DNA of 64,000 nucleotides from Ilyonectria destructans (GCA_020740775.1 JAHEWK010000004.1:1054001-1118000), one strand, 5' to 3'; positions 22,924 to 35,999 are shown, counted from the first letter of the stretch. Program-made: numbers and translations. Notes: generated from the letters alone by a model not told the origin.

Positions 22924-25900
22924 TTAGGCAACGCCCCTTTCTCCAGCAGCTTCTCGCCACCCCTCCAGGCCAGCTTCCTTCTTCCATCTCTCTGTGTCTT
23001 CGTCGAAATGTTCAAGCCACTTTGCCATGGCACCAGTCGCTTGTGAAACCATATCTTCCTTTGTCTCCCTCGCAGCTGCGGTGTCTAGCTCGATGCGTTT
23101 TTGGGACTCGAGGGAAACTTTCTCGTCGCGCTCCTTGCGCTTCTTCTCTCGGTCAACCAACCACTGTTCTCTGCTAGCGAGGTACTTGATGCTGTGCCCA
23201 AGCCCGGCACTATCGTTTGAAACGCCCTTGTGGGGTCGATCAAGAGGTGGTGCGGTGAAGAACAGGACCCGGCCAGCACTGTCGTGCTGGAAGGAATGCC
23301 GGACCTCAGCGGGGAGAGCCTCATGGAGGTTGTCTGGAAGCGTGTAGACCTCTGGAGGCCTTGGTGGGTTGTACATGTTGCCGGGAGGGATGACGTTGCC
23401 AGGCGCAGGGCCCATGGGGGTCCTAGCGACAGGAGGAACGGGCACTTGACCGTACGCGGGTGCCATCGGGTTGCCCATCTGCGGCTGTTGGTGCATCGGA
23501 GCTGCTGGAGACTGTGGATATCCCTGTACATAGTTCTGGGGGTACCCGGGTTGAGTGTGCTGGTGAGTGTGCTGGTACTGGACCGGGCGGACGGAGACCT
23601 GAGGAGCTGGGGGGCCGAGATGTGGAGGGTGAGGAATGGGCACAGGCGTCTGGTGAATCTGCGGAGGAGCTGCCACCGGCGTCACAGGCTGGAAGTGAGG
23701 CGCCATGTGTGCGTTGTACTGGCCAGGCGACGGGGATGGCCCAGTACCGGGATACGGCACAGCGCCTCTCGCAGCGTCCACAGACACATCTCTAGGCACC
23801 GACATCATGGACGCACGTCGGCCAGCATCGACAGCGATATCTGGGATTGGAATAGCCGACATGGACATGGATTGCGGTGGTGGTGTAGGCTCGGGAGGCG
23901 GCGACTCCTACAAAGCAAAGGATCATCGTTAGTCAATCAAACGCCAAAGGTGAATGTGATGGTGATGGTGAAAGTGAAGCGTGTCAACCTGAGGCAGGAA
24001 GATACTGCTATCGGGGTACCAGCAAACAGAACGAGGATGCGAGGGGCCGATGGGGCAGCAAAGACAGGGATTGTAGAAGGCTGGCTGATTTCCCACCGAC
24101 CAGGCAGCGCTGCAACAGTGACAAAACAACTCAGCCTTGGGGATTCTTGTTACTCACATTCAGCTCTCGAGGGCGGCGATGCACGGCTCCAACAATGGGC
24201 GGCGCGTTGGGGCTCCCCCACGTCGGCTTAGGGAGCTCGTCTGTCTCTTTAGCATCCTCGCGAAGTAGATGCTTAATAGGGCTGGGGACCTTCTTCATCC
24301 TCCGAGGCACGTCAAAGAGGTCCATCTCATAGTCCCTTTCTCGCACCTCATCCGGCACGCAGCTCGCCCACGTCTTGATCTTGTTAAATCGGAATCGCTC
24401 CTCGTTATACCGCGACTCGCAGACGTAGACGTCTTTGTTCGGGGGGAATCCCCGGGGCCGGCCCTTGTTGAACCGTGTCACAAACATGACGAAGCACCGG
24501 TCGAGGACATCTTCGATCTGGTGGTCGCGGTACTGCCCCGTCTTGACCACCTCGTGCTCAAAGAAGTGTTTCTCGAAGCGGTGCACCGTCTGCTCGGGTC
24601 GGTAGTACCAGCACGCGTTGATCCATTTCTGACCAGCGCGATCCTGCCAGGTTCGATAGATCTGCGCCACGATGGGCTTGGCGAGGTCATTCGGATTCCG
24701 GATGTGAACCCAATCCCCTAGGAGTAAGCCGTCAGCGGTTGCCCTAAAAAGGCGGCATGTCCATCAGTGTCGCTCTAATACATACCGACTTTCCATGCCT
24801 GTCCATTGTACTGGATTTCTGCCAGGGGAAGCTTTCCGTCCTCATCTCGGAAGTCATCGTCAGGCCTAGCCTTCTCCTGTCCGGCGAGAACTCGAGCTTG
24901 CTTCTGTAGCTCCACGGCAGCCATGTGTACCTCGCTGTCATCCTCGTTGTACAGCTTAGCATTCTCAAACATCAACTCGATGTCTTGCATCATGTGGTCG
25001 ACGTGCTGGTACTTCTTTCGCTTGGCCTTCTTCTTGATGTTGTCAAGAGCCATCGGGTTTGTGATGGTCTGATAGTAGTCCGCAACTACGGCCTTGTCAG
25101 GGAGCTTCTCAAAGGGTAAGATGAGCAGGTTTCCATCATAGTCCTTAGGCTTCCTGAGTCCTTTAAGAATTGACGAGATACGCGCCTCTGTAGGGGTCAA
25201 GACCATGGGTGGTCGACCTCGGCGCTTGTGTGCATCGTCGTCCTTGTCCTCATCCCGGTCTTTCCGTCCAAAGCCAGAGGCACGACCTCGTCTCCGACGG
25301 CGGCGTCGGCCTCCCTCATCATCCGAATCGTCATCATCCTCGTCCTCGTCCTCATCCTCGTCTTCTTCCTCGTCGTCGTCTTCTTCTTCTTCTTCATCCT
25401 CTTCCTCTCCGGGTGGAGAATCCCCTTCAACAGGTGGGAGCTCCCCCAGGTCGGGCAGCTTTGCATCCTCGGCCGAGATGTAACCCTTCTCCACCAACTT
25501 CCGGAGCTCTTCGACGAAGATCTCCCTCAATCGAACCGCTGCGCCAAAGATGGGCGCGGAGGGGCGGTTGTACACCTGGGCATTGTGGAAGATCTGCGAC
25601 ACATCCTTGACGAACTCCGGGAACGAGGTGTATTGCTTCTTCTGGGTTTTCCCCTGCAACTCTGGGTCAGTAACGCTACCGAACCACCACCGCATTGATA
25701 ACATACCCTGACGGTGCTAAACGCAACGGGTTCGGATATAACTTCGAAATAGTCAGGCAACACGCGCCGGTTCGGGATGCGCTGGAAGCCGCTGGCCAGC
25801 TCCTCGCCACTGCAGATTGATGTTGTTAAGCTGTGATCACAGGGAAAATAGACAGGCGGGTAGACATACTCCTCCTCGATGCTACAGAGATAGGTCGCGA

Positions 25901-26141
25901 GGTTGTGGACCATACGGAACAGGTCTGGTCGCCCTTCATCGTCCATCTCGCCCTCGGCGTCCTCATCACCCTCGGCATCCTCGTCGCCATCTGCATCCAT
26001 GTCGATGTCCATGTCGCCGTCGGCATCAGCATCGGCATCCGGTTCGTCGTTGGGGCCATCTTTCATCTGAACGTCTTGGTCGCCGATCTTGGCCTCGATC
26101 GATTCGCGCACCTCTGGCGCAACTGCTCTCCGGGCGGACAT
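22924..26141 (-). CDS. rsc1: RSC chromatin-remodelling subunit Rsc1/Rsc2-like (two bromodomains plus BAH)
   Basis: A subunit of the RSC (SWI/SNF-class) nucleosome remodeller. Minus-strand exons are 26141-25870, 25809-25707, 25653-24786, 24717-24158 and 23907-22924; the product is 928 aa. After a Met/Asp-rich acidic leader (residues about 30-65), bromodomain 1 spans about residues 70-180 (IPNRRVLPDYFEVISEPV; IFHNAQVYNRPSAPIFGAA). An acidic run of Glu/Asp and an Arg-rich patch follow. Bromodomain 2 is at about 275-375 (DYYQTITNPMALDNIKKKAK; FENAKLYNEDDSEVH), and a BAH domain starts near residue 414 (GDWVHIRNPNDLAKPIVAQI; INACWYYRPEQTVH; FEHEVVKTG). The last exon is a Pro/Gln-rich tail ending in a charged helix. 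The domain order matches yeast Rsc1/Rsc2. All introns are GT-AG. Confidence 0.93.
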
Positions 26142-26792
26142 GGCTCGGTTCGGGGGCCACTACGGCGGTAGTCGCGGCGTCGCGGCGTCGAGGTGAGCAC
26201 AAGCTTCAGCGGGCACTGGTGGAGGTGTCTCGTCGGCGGCGCAATCGCCAAAGAGGGTCGATGGGTTAGAGTCGCGAAATGGGAACGCCAAATTTCGCGA
26301 TTCTGGGGATAGAGCCAGGTTGAGGTACGTACCAACTTGTTGCTGCGCGCGCACAAGTGGTCTGAATCAATGTCCGTGTATTGCTTGCGCTAGTCCCTTT
26401 TCAGCTAGTTTGTGCGTGCCAGGAAGCACGCAGGTCCGTGCATGCCAGCTGGCTAGCTTTAGTATCATGGTAAACCTCCCGCTCCCGGGTAACTATAAAC
26501 ACACAAGTATTGCCAGGAGGAGTAGCTCGCTAAGCTCACGTGTGACCTTGAAAGACTCTGTCACTGAGGCTCGAGGTATAGGCTCTCTGGTTCCTTTCTA
26601 CTCACTCGTCTGTATCTTGTGGGTAGACTTTAGGGTGCTAAGAGCTTCCCATACAGCTTCTCTGGTACCCCCGCTCTTTACAGCCCAAGCAACTATTATA
26701 TTGGTGTTACCCACGCCGCCATCAGCAGATGCAAAGGAAATCCCAACACTTTATCAACCTTAAGAAAGCACACCGTCTCTATATCCAACACG
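26142..26792. promoter_or_regulatory. Divergent promoter region between rsc1 and otu1
   Basis: About 650 bases between divergent start codons. No other gene; no specific operator recognised. Confidence 0.45.
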
Positions 26793-27971
26793 ATGCGAGC
26801 CCGTTACAAAGGGCCCGCCGGCACCGGCATTATCGAGATGCCAGACTCTGCTACTGTTCAGGATGTCCTCGATGAGCTTCGGGTTCGGACTGGCATCGTC
26901 AGCTTCACTATAAAGTACGGCCCACCCATGGCCATGAAGACACTTGACCTGGGCCAAGTCAGTGAAACAGCACGGTCCATAGGTCTCCATGGTGAGACTC
27001 TGACCATCGTCCCCGAAGAAGCGCCCCCAGCTCCAGATACGACGACCCAAGCAGCAAGCCAGCCGAGCGAAGGCCCCGAGGATATCAATGTTCCTTGGCC
27101 AGGGCGCGAAGGGACACTATGTAAGGCTGGCGATTGCAATTAACATGGCCTAGACACTAACTAGGACCAGTGCTTCGGGTCATGCCCAGTGACAACAGTT
27201 GTCTCTTCACTGCATTCGGCGGTGCCCTGCCGAAGCAGATTCCAGCTCAACAGCTCAGGAGGATGATGGCAGATTACATCACCCAGCACCCAGATGTCTA
27301 CTCAGAAGCCGTCTTAGGCAGCTCGCCCAGCCAGTACTGCCGCAGTATACAAGACCCGGACCGCTGGGGAGGTGGGATCGAACTGAGCATATTGTCTGCC
27401 ATCTTTGACATTCAAATCTGCACCTTTGATGTCCAGGTGACTACCTGAATTCCGCCAACCACAGAAATGACCTCACTGACCCAAAAACTAGGTCCAAAAC
27501 CTCATCAACTTTGGCGAGGAAAAGCGGGATCGATGCGTCTTGGTCTATTCGGGGATCCACTACGACCGGGTGGCCTTCAGCTACTCTGACTCCCCCCACA
27601 ATACGACCACCCTCCCCCCCGAGATGGACCGGACAGTATGGCCAACAGATGACAACGAAGTACTGCAAAAGACCGAGGAACTCGTCCGGAAGCTCAACGC
27701 AGCTCACTATTACACGGACACGGAGGGCCTCGTTCTTAGATGCGATGTCCCCGGCTGTGACTGGATCGGAAGTGGTCAGCTCGAGGGCAGAAAGCATGCC
27801 GAGCAGACAGGTCACGTTGACCTGAGTGAGATCAGAGACGTCGAGGGCGACAGTGTCCTCCGTAGCTGTGACAAGCCGGGATGTGACTTTATAGGTCAGG
27901 GCGACAGAGCCATCAGGCAGCATAGCACAGATACTGGGCATGAACGTTTTAGTGTCATCCCCGACTGGTAG
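26793..27971 (+). CDS. otu1: Ubiquitin thioesterase Otu1 (YOD1 family) with doubled C-terminal zinc finger
   Basis: Otu1/YOD1 is an OTU-family deubiquitinase that works with the Cdc48/p97 ATPase. Exons are 26793-27120, 27171-27436 and 27492-27971, giving 357 aa. The N-terminal about 80 residues form the UBX-like domain (MRARYKGPAGTGIIEMPDSA). The OTU domain carries the catalytic motif MPSDNSCLFTAFGG, then RRMMADYITQHPDVYSEAVL, WGGGIELSILSAIF and the catalytic His in VYSGIHYDRVAF. Otu1 normally ends in one C2H2 finger; here there are two in tandem, CDVPGCDWIG(x)nH(x)5H and CDKPGCDFIG(x)nH(x)5H. For intron 1, the acceptor at 27170 keeps the frame; the nearer AG would create a stop. Confidence 0.92.
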
Positions 27972-28491
27972 CCAAGCTCGGATTGGTATCTCAACTTGGT
28001 CTCGTTTTAGCAAAAGCAGTCGCTGCGGGTTGAGATGCTCGATAGTCGACTGGCAGTTGATCTTGGGCTTGCTTAAAGCTGGACCTAGGATTGCCCTTGA
28101 CTTGAATAGGTCGTTATAGATACGTGATCGATTGGCCCATGCTAGGTTCCATCATCTACTCGAGGAAAGTCAGGTCCAAGGCGAATAATGCTTGCACAAT
28201 ATTGTCTTGATTCATATATGAAGTGAGATTTTGTTCATAATGCCGTTCTTCTATCTCTGATTCCCATGATAAGTGTTCTTCCTCTTGCCCGTCACGGCCA
28301 TCCATTTTAATTGTATTCCTGCGTTTGTCTCTGTCCCTGAACTTGCTGCCCGATTTCAATGTGCCTTGAACGTGGATTTAGTCCTTTCTCTTATTCCACC
28401 CTCGAATAATCGTTGTTGGCGCCTCTTGTCAGACCCTTGGAGCTCTACTGGACATGGTGTTGTCAAATGTTTAGACATGGACATAAGGACA
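27972..28491. other. Convergent 3' region between otu1 and the UsgS-like gene
   Basis: About 520 bases with no gene recognised. Confidence 0.4.
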
Positions 28492-29790
28492 TCATTTGTC
28501 CTTTCCCGAGGCCTTGGACTTATGCAGGGAATCGATGTTTGCCAAGGACAAATCCAGAAACTCGTGCTTGTTCGTCCATGTTTGCTGGCTGGCCGCATAC
28601 TCCTTCATTTGGTCAGGGTGAGGGGGAGGGTCGGTGATCTTGGTGATCAAATAAGCAGTGGAAGCCTCGGCAATTCCATAGACGAGGACTCCAACAAGGG
28701 GGATTTTGACAAGGATATAAAAGCCCAAACCAAAACCGAAGAGGACACCTTCTCGACTGTGGAACCAGTTGCGCTTCTGCTCTTTTGTGAGATGGACTCG
28801 TGCAAAATAGGGCTCGAGAAGCTCTCGCATCAGACTTCTAGAAGAGAAATAGGTTTGTAGGAAAATGACGAGATAGCGTCGAGGGAGGAACAGACCAGTT
28901 CCAAAAATGACCGAAGCAGGACCTAAGCCGACCGCGGTGTTGAAGGTGTAGAAACTCGCAGCGGGAAGGACAAAACGGCCAATGACTGGCGTGAATGACA
29001 GGGAGAAAACAGCAAGTGAGATGAGGCCCTTACGGACGAAGCGATACAGAAACATGGTTACGGCCTGAGCGGTGCTCTCGGAATGAGTGCTTCCATCGAA
29101 TGCGCGGTACATTTTGAGATTAGGATAGAACATGTCTCGAAGGTCGGAGGGTTTTTCATCCTTGTGCTTCTGGACATAAGTCGCGTCTACCCATTGCAGT
29201 GACTGCATGAACCTAGACTTATTTAGCACATTGTCCAAGGACCGAACCAATGCGACATTAGCGAGGTGAGCTTACAGGTTGTCCAGTGTCGGGACTACGT
29301 AACGCATGAGGGCCATGAGGAAGAAGGGGACTTGAAGGACATATTCGGCAATAAAATCGAGGCTGTTGACGATGCTGTCATCCCAAGTGACGGAGTCGAG
29401 CGAGACGAATAGCGAAGTAAGCCAGATGAAGATCTTGATCCCGAAAATCTGCAAATGCGAGGTCAGCGCGAATGGTCTACCTCCAACTGGCCAACTTGGA
29501 ACATACAGGGATGGCGATGACCAGCCGGATGACAATACCGGCCACGACGGCTATTGCAACCTGGCGGTAGTGATCGTTGGTGAATAAGGCGGGATTCTGA
29601 AGGGCTCGATGGGCTTGAGGCTCCCGAAACTCGTCAGTGTGTCATGTTGTATGGCCAGGCACAGCGAATACTTGCCTCCAACCAGGGTGAGCTGAGCGCC
29701 GCGAATGACGGTGTTGATGTCAAAGTGAGAGATATCAAACGCCTCCTTGATCTTAGTCTTGTCGACATGCAAACCTTCCCCAGGCGCCAT
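28492..29790 (-). CDS. UsgS/RRT8-like transmembrane protein
   Basis: A multi-pass membrane protein of the family annotated in moulds as transmembrane protein UsgS and related to yeast outer-spore-wall proteins RRT8/LDS; biochemical function unknown. Minus-strand exons are 29790-29676, 29613-29507, 29448-29276 and 29212-28492, giving 371 aa. Landmarks are FDINTVIRGAQLTLVGAHRA, LFTNDHYRQVAIAVVAGIVI, SVTWDDSIVNSLDFIAEYVL, QVPFFLMALMRYVVPTLDNL and AVTMFLYRFVRKGLISLAVF, followed by helices of an EI24-like region. Intron 1 (29614-29675) begins with GC rather than GT (exon GGAG, then GCAAGT) and ends AG. No GT donor nearby preserves the conserved sequence, so this is a likely genuine GC-AG intron. 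Confidence 0.82.
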
Positions 29791-31287
29791 TTTGCTGAGT
29801 GGCAGTGAAATGCGCGTTCTATGAATCAGGGACCGGATTTCTTCGATAGCGATAGGTGGTGGAGCTTGAGAAGACCGAGCTGAGTTGAGATGTTGATATG
29901 TTGAGACAGGTAATCTCAGCCCTGAATGCCACGCAACTATAGTAACGAAAAATTCGCTTTCCGTTACTTGACAGGCTGGTGGATATTTCGGGTGGAGTGC
30001 TGGTGCCGGGAAGTGAGGTAGGGGATGATGTGTTGACGACTCTCGTCTGAGCTTGGTTGACGGTTGCGACCTCCAGCTACTGAAGCTGCTGACGTGCTAC
30101 CTTAGTTGAGAGGGGAGAGTTCCGTGGCGGGTGTGACGTAGGACGACGCGACTACTTATGACCAAGTACTCCATACACTTTGTGCCAAGGTACCTACTCT
30201 ACCTACCTGCGCTGACGTGCGGCAGAGGCTGTGCACGCAGGTTGATTCATCCCCTGCATACTCGTGCATCGCACCGACATGCAGTGGCTCAGTCATTGCA
30301 CGTGCCATGAGTGGGCAATTGTTACGACAGCTTCGTGTTAATGGATTACCTGGGTACCTACGAATGATGACGGATTGGTTGGTTGGTCAATCGACTGGTT
30401 GGTAAGGTACAGTTGGCTGGTTGACTGATTGGTCGGTATGATACAGCTCCATCGTACGGTATCAAGCTTGGGCTGGCATGGACCGGCACGGACTGGAATA
30501 CAGTACCCGTCATTGTGTCGCGGAACAAATGAATATCTGCCGAATCGGAAGCTGGAGGAGGCAACATGCCGTGTGCCTTTGCATTCCATTCCCACTGAAT
30601 TTGGATACTTGCGTATGGAGGTACCTGGGCCGTGTCTTGCGGGTTAGACCACACATGGCTGTAGGTACAAGTCAATGTACCTACTAGGTAGGTTGGTAGG
30701 GAACTGTTTGTGCTGTAATTCCTGCCTAACTAGCTACCTAGGTACCTAGATAAGTGCTGTAGGTACGCTGTACCTGCTGTAGTACTGTGGAGCGGGTAAA
30801 GGTGCATGTCAACCTGCAGGGTGCAGGGTGGATGCAGGGAACCGCGAAGTGCGTGAACGCGGCATTGCGGGTGATGACTAAGATTCCTTATCCAGGCCCC
30901 CCAGTCTCCCGGGAGTGAACGTCCCTCTCTGTTCTGAGACGGACCGCAATGGCCGTCGGTTTGATAGCAGCCACCTTCCGACTCTCCAGAGTCGTTCGAT
31001 TGTGATATCGTCCTTGGTTCCCCAAACCATCAGAAAAGTCTTCACCTTAGACTGCCTCTCTCACTTGTTCCATCACCTCTTCCCCTTCCCTCGCTCACCG
31101 CCCAGGGATCCCCACGGCGACGCGACGCCGGGAGCGCAGGCATCGAGATCAGATCGACCCCAACCCCTCCCCGACGTCACGCAATCATGATATCCGACTT
31201 CCATGCGACCCGTTGCGATGCCTAAGTCACACCCAGGCCAAGGAATCATTTGCGCTACCAGAAATACACACACAACCTACATCCAGC
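29791..31287. other. Divergent intergenic region between usgS-like and inp1, with short direct repeats
   Basis: About 1.5 kb without a gene. It holds TTGG-rich runs near 30375-30440 and repeated TAGGTACCTA-like words near 30665-30780 (and near 30350). Such GTACC-rich tracts are common in fungal promoters and are not a recognised regulatory site. Confidence 0.4.
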
Positions 31288-33670
31288 ATGGATGATTCTA
31301 CATCTGCTCATCCGCGTTTCCCGCCGCCGAGACGGGTTGCGACGGCTCCAACCACCCTACCAGAACCAGCTGTCGCCAGCTCATCCTCGACATCTGCCTC
31401 TCCCCTCTCCGAGGGTCTTGTCGAGACCCTATACAGCCATCCGAATGTTAAAATCATCGCCTTCACCGCCGCTGGGAGGGCTTTCCGGGGTTCCGGCTTC
31501 CCTAGCGGTGAAGCACCTGGCACCCTCTCGTGGTCCTCACATCTCGAACGGACTATCGCTGTCGGTAAGCTCGTGCATTCTCATAATCTCCAACCTACTA
31601 GCGCCCACTGACCTAACCTGCCCAGGCCCGTTTCGAATCTACCGGGCGCCCGGGTCTGTCTCATTTCTAAACTGCGGCTCTGCCTTGCAGCCAATTCTGC
31701 CGAAGAGCCAAGTCTGGTGCATCGACGAGATCAACAGCAAATTTATCCTGCAAATCCGTCGACCTAGCTACTGGAGGATAGAGCTTCCGGTGGCCGAAGC
31801 CGAAGACCAGCTCCGAGCAGAGGCGCTCAGGGAGGTCTTTGATAAAATCCTACAGTTTGAAAAGACAGAGTGCCCTTTCAAAAGGGCTTTTACGGTTGAA
31901 CTTCCCGAGCCACCCGAGACTCCAGTCAAGTACAAGCCTTGGACACCCGTACGAAGATCGATGCCCAATACCCCGACCGACGAGGAGGATGAGGAAGAAG
32001 ACGACGACGACGATGATGATGATGATGATGATGATGACGAGGATGAGGATGACGAGGATGATGACGACGACGAGGAGGAGGACGAGGAGGAGGACGATGA
32101 GGACGACTCTGACTCTGACTCTGACTCCTCTGACGAGGACGCCTCGCCTACCTCACCCGTTGCTACACACCCCCGACCCACAACCCCGACACCTTCTAGG
32201 GATAAGAAAAACCCCGGCGATTCCAAGAGCCCAAGCACGCCTTGGTATGTCCGGGCCCAGGTCGACGAATTAGAAACCAAGATCGGGATCGAGGGCACAG
32301 AATGGATAGACATCTCCAACGCGACATGCCCTTTGCGCCCATCGGGGCTACATGGACAAGACAACCAATCAAATGAGCCCCGGAGTCCAATTAGCGATGC
32401 GGAATGGCAACAATATGATGCTCTCGAGTATCCTCATCATACAGGGAGAGGCCCATCGAGTCCACAACATGATGATGATGAGTCTCGACAACCACTCTTC
32501 CAACCCTTACTTGTTCCATCAAACCCTCGTGAGGGCCTATATATTTCCACTCAATTCCAAAACTCACCCGCCGACCTGACCACCCCCAAGGCACGAGTTC
32601 CTCCAGCTGCCTGGATTGGCGCAGAGCCCCGGGAGCTACAAGACGAAGGGTTATCAGAGTCACCTCCAGAAGATGACGGCTCAGCCTACGAATTACATGA
32701 GGGCACTGGGAGTCAGAGAGATCGAATGAAGGCCCGACTGCGGCGAACTGCCGGCTTTGCTGTAACACGATCAGCGACGCTGCCATCGCATTTGAAATTG
32801 CCGACAGACCAGTCCTCGAAATCGAGCGCTTCGTCTTCTATCTATGCCAGTGGCGTTGAAGAGCAGGATCTTCGTCGTGACAGCGAAGACTCTTTCCACA
32901 GTGTGCAGTCCCGACACTCAACTGTTCTGCCATTACCGGTGTCATCCTCCATGTCACAGCCTAACACCAACGGAACGATAACAGCTGATCATGACACGGC
33001 ATCGCACGGGGGAGATATTTCGGAGACGAGAAGCGGTTGGGAAACGGGATCTGATAGAGGGAGTTCGGCCTCGCGTGAGAGCGTTGCCACAGCCCCAGAT
33101 GATTCACCACCAATCAAGATCGTGGGTGCGTTTCCAACTAGCAACACCCCCGAGGTTGTTGAGGAGCCCCCTGCTACGATAGTCAAGCCTCAACGGCGCG
33201 TAACAAGACATCGAGCAACTACGGGGAGCATTTCGGTAAGACATCGACCTTTGTCGCCTCTCCCTTCGGCAGCGAACCTCTTTGCCCCCGCTCCAACAGT
33301 GGAGCGGCGACCCTACGAAAGCAAGTTGGAAGCTGCCAAGTGGCTCCCCATGGCCATTATACTCAAGACGCTCGAAATGCTATTGGGTCCCCCAAGCTAT
33401 CTCATCGCTCTGATGCTCAAGGTGGCCGCCAAGATTGTTGCTGGAGAGTGGAGAGGCCTTGTGTTTGGATACGGCGACGACGGTGAGGAAATCCCGGTCA
33501 AGTGGGACTATTCGGACGGCGAGTTGAGTGACTTGAGCGACGACGATTCGTACATGGGCGCTCACCCCAGCCGGAATAATCGTCGACGCTCTCGGGCTGC
33601 AACTAACGAGGAGATGGCGGCGGACAGCCCCGACGGCTCGGAGGACAGCCGGAACTGGGGCGTGGATTGA
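31288..33670 (+). CDS. inp1: Inheritance of peroxisomes protein 1 (Inp1)
   Basis: Inp1 tethers peroxisomes to the cell cortex or ER so that some stay in the mother compartment. Exons are 31288-31564 and 31626-33670, giving 773 aa. The family core is in the first about 200 residues: LVETLYSHPNVKIIAFTAAG, PGTLSWSSHLERTIAVGPFR, IYRAPGSVSFLNCGSALQPI, WCIDEINSKFILQIRRPSYW and FEKTECPFKRAF. After residue about 210 there is a very long Asp/Glu run (nucleotides about 31978-32105) followed by Ser/Asp repeats, then a long disordered region with a basic stretch (PQRRVTRHRATTG) and a C-terminal hydrophobic patch near LPMAIILKTLEMLLGPPSYL. The length is typical of mould Inp1. Confidence 0.85.
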
Positions 33671-34766
33671 TCAAGGAGGTCGCAGAATATTACTTCGCCT
33701 TGTAATCATGGAATGTAAGATATGAGAAATTCGAGAGGAGCAGGTAATGTGATGAACCGATGTAGTGTGAGCTGTACGAGCTGACCGAGCGGAGCACATA
33801 TGGGCCCGGGAGTTCGACTTGATGGCGTTGGGTATTGTGGATGAGCCTTATAATTGGCATCGTTGCTCCAGGACCTATTCAGAGGGTTGTCAATGACCTG
33901 GGGGTGCAACCGGCGCTGGGTATAAGGATGCGGACCAACCGATGCGGACGAATGCAACTCGCAAAGGAGGCTCATGGTTTCGGATTAGAGTTTTTGTTTG
34001 TTCTCTATATCAGACCCAGGTATGAAATGTCAAGCACAAGAAATATCTAGCCTGAGATTGACGCGAACCATGCGTGTTCATTGGCGTCATCGTTCCATCT
34101 TTTGCAGTGTGTTGATGGGAAGTTTAATTTCGTATCAGTGGATGAGCAACGAGATGGGCGCCACGCGTTGGAGAGACTCTTGCCACTGCCACCTCTTCGC
34201 GGTATAATACCCGATTAGGAAAACCGGCAACTTGGCTCATGGTCGGGTTTGGTGAGCTGAGCGAGTTGTCGCGTCAAAGCTGCAGATCAATGTCGCTCCC
34301 TCTCCCGAAACCACACACCCGACGGATACGGGGAAAACGAGAAATGCGATACAAGTACCGCGGCGGTAGCGGCTAAGTGCCTCAACACCCAATCTTGCAG
34401 CAGAAGGCACATTTACCTTTGGGAAAAGGTACATAGAGCTGATCCGGTGGGGCCCGCTGGTGTCCAGGACCGTATTCTTCGCAGCAATGCGATTGGCCGC
34501 CGAGCACCACATGGCTGAGGGCAACTGGATTTGGGCAAGATGATGCGAAATGTTTCTCAGGTCGCGATGTTGCTTTGCTGGGCGATGGCAGACTACTTAA
34601 GAGCAAGCTGGAGACCCCATCTCAAGGGGAAAGGGTTTCCAGTCGTGCTGCATTCGCATATTGACTGTATTTTTCTACACACTCTCCATTTAGTTGAACC
34701 GTCATCGCCAGAGCAAGACTCTTACAGCACTTGAGAGACGTTGTATTAGCGGAGCTCCTTGCAATT
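33671..34766. other. Intergenic region between inp1 and the RTA1-family gene
   Basis: About 1.1 kb; no convincing gene, RNA or repeat. Confidence 0.4.
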
Positions 34767-35999
34767 ATGTCGGACGGCGAATACGGTATGTTCCTTTCCA
34801 TCCATGCATGGCTTGGCTACCCCTACTGAAATCCCAGTTGCCGCCCACTGACAGTTGGTTGATTGGTAGTCGACGGAAGTTACTACTTCTATGCCCCCAA
34901 CAAAGGAGCTGCCATCTTCTTTCTCGTCTCCTTCTTGGCATCAGGGTCTTTTCATGTCTGGCAGTGCTTGTAAGTCTCCTCCACAGCGACGGGACCCCCT
35001 CGACGATATGTCATCATTCTAACGCTGTACAAAGCAACTACAAGTGCTGGAAGTTGACGCCTCTATTCTCCTTCTGTTGCCTCCTCTTTACTGTTGGATT
35101 CGCCCTTCGCGAGTATGGAGCCTTCCACTATGACAACCTCGACGTATTTATTGCGAGCATCTGCATTACCTATGCCGCCCCGTAAGCGAAGCTCCATGGC
35201 TAGCATAAAGGAATCAATGGCTCTGACTGACGGATAACGCAGACCACTCCTTGAGCTACAAAATTACCATATCCTCGGCCGAATCCTCTACTACGTCCCC
35301 TATCACTCGCCCCTCCACCCCGGCCGAGTTCTGACGACCTTCGGGTTCATCTCCGGCATCATCGAGGCACTGAACGGCTGGGGTGCATCGTACTCGGCAA
35401 ATCAATCGTTGACAGATAGCGAGATTGAGACGGGCCATGCCCTTATCAAGACGTCTTTGATCCTCCAGATCGTCGTGGCTGTCTTGTTCATAGCGCTTAC
35501 CACAATGTTCCACCGCAGGTGCCTAGCCAATGGCATTAATAACGAACTCTTAAGCAGTTCGCTGTTGACGCTTTATATTAGTATTTTTCTCATCTTGGCG
35601 CGCACCATCTTTCGCTTGGTCGAGTACTTTGGCGTTGCCAAGCTTCGTATCGGGCCTGGGTTCGACCCCACGTCGATGTCGCCGATTATTCGCTACGAAT
35701 GGTTCTTCTACGTCTTCGAAGCGGCTATTATGCTTATCAACGTTGTTATGTTCAATATGCGTCACCCCCGACGATATCTGCCGAAGAACAACAAGATCTA
35801 CCTTGCACAGGATGGCGTGACGGAGGTGGAAGGCCCCGGATTCAAGGACCCCAGGCCGTTCTGGCTGACTCTCGTGGACCCGTTCGACATCCGGGGCATT
35901 ATGAGTGGGGAGTCAAAGCAGGATAGGTTCTGGGAGACGCATGACCAGGGTACTCTGGACAACAGGGAGAGGGTCAAGTCAGACACGGAGCTGGTATGA
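34767..35999 (+). CDS. RTA1-family lipid-translocating exporter-like membrane protein
   Basis: A seven-helix fungal membrane protein of the RTA1 family, members of which confer resistance to aminocholesterols, sphingoid bases and other lipophilic compounds. Exons are 34767-34785, 34870-34969, 35035-35181 and 35243-35999; product 340 aa. Landmarks are SYYFYAPNKGAAIFFLVSFL, FGFISGIIEALNGWGASYSA, SLLTLYISIFLILARTIFRL and VEYFGVAKLRIGP, then YEWFFYVFEAAIMLINVVMF and the conserved MRHPRRYLP after the last helix. The first exon holds only six codons plus one base, which is common in this family. Introns are GT-AG. The hydrophilic tail ends near residue 340. The substrate is unknown. Confidence 0.88.

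Noticed and set aside
25205..25483. Serine-rich plus-strand frame
   Set aside because: Antisense of the acidic Glu/Asp repeat of the RSC subunit gene; no independent support.
31768..32364. Minus-strand serine-repeat frame
   Set aside because: Antisense of the Asp/Glu run in Inp1.
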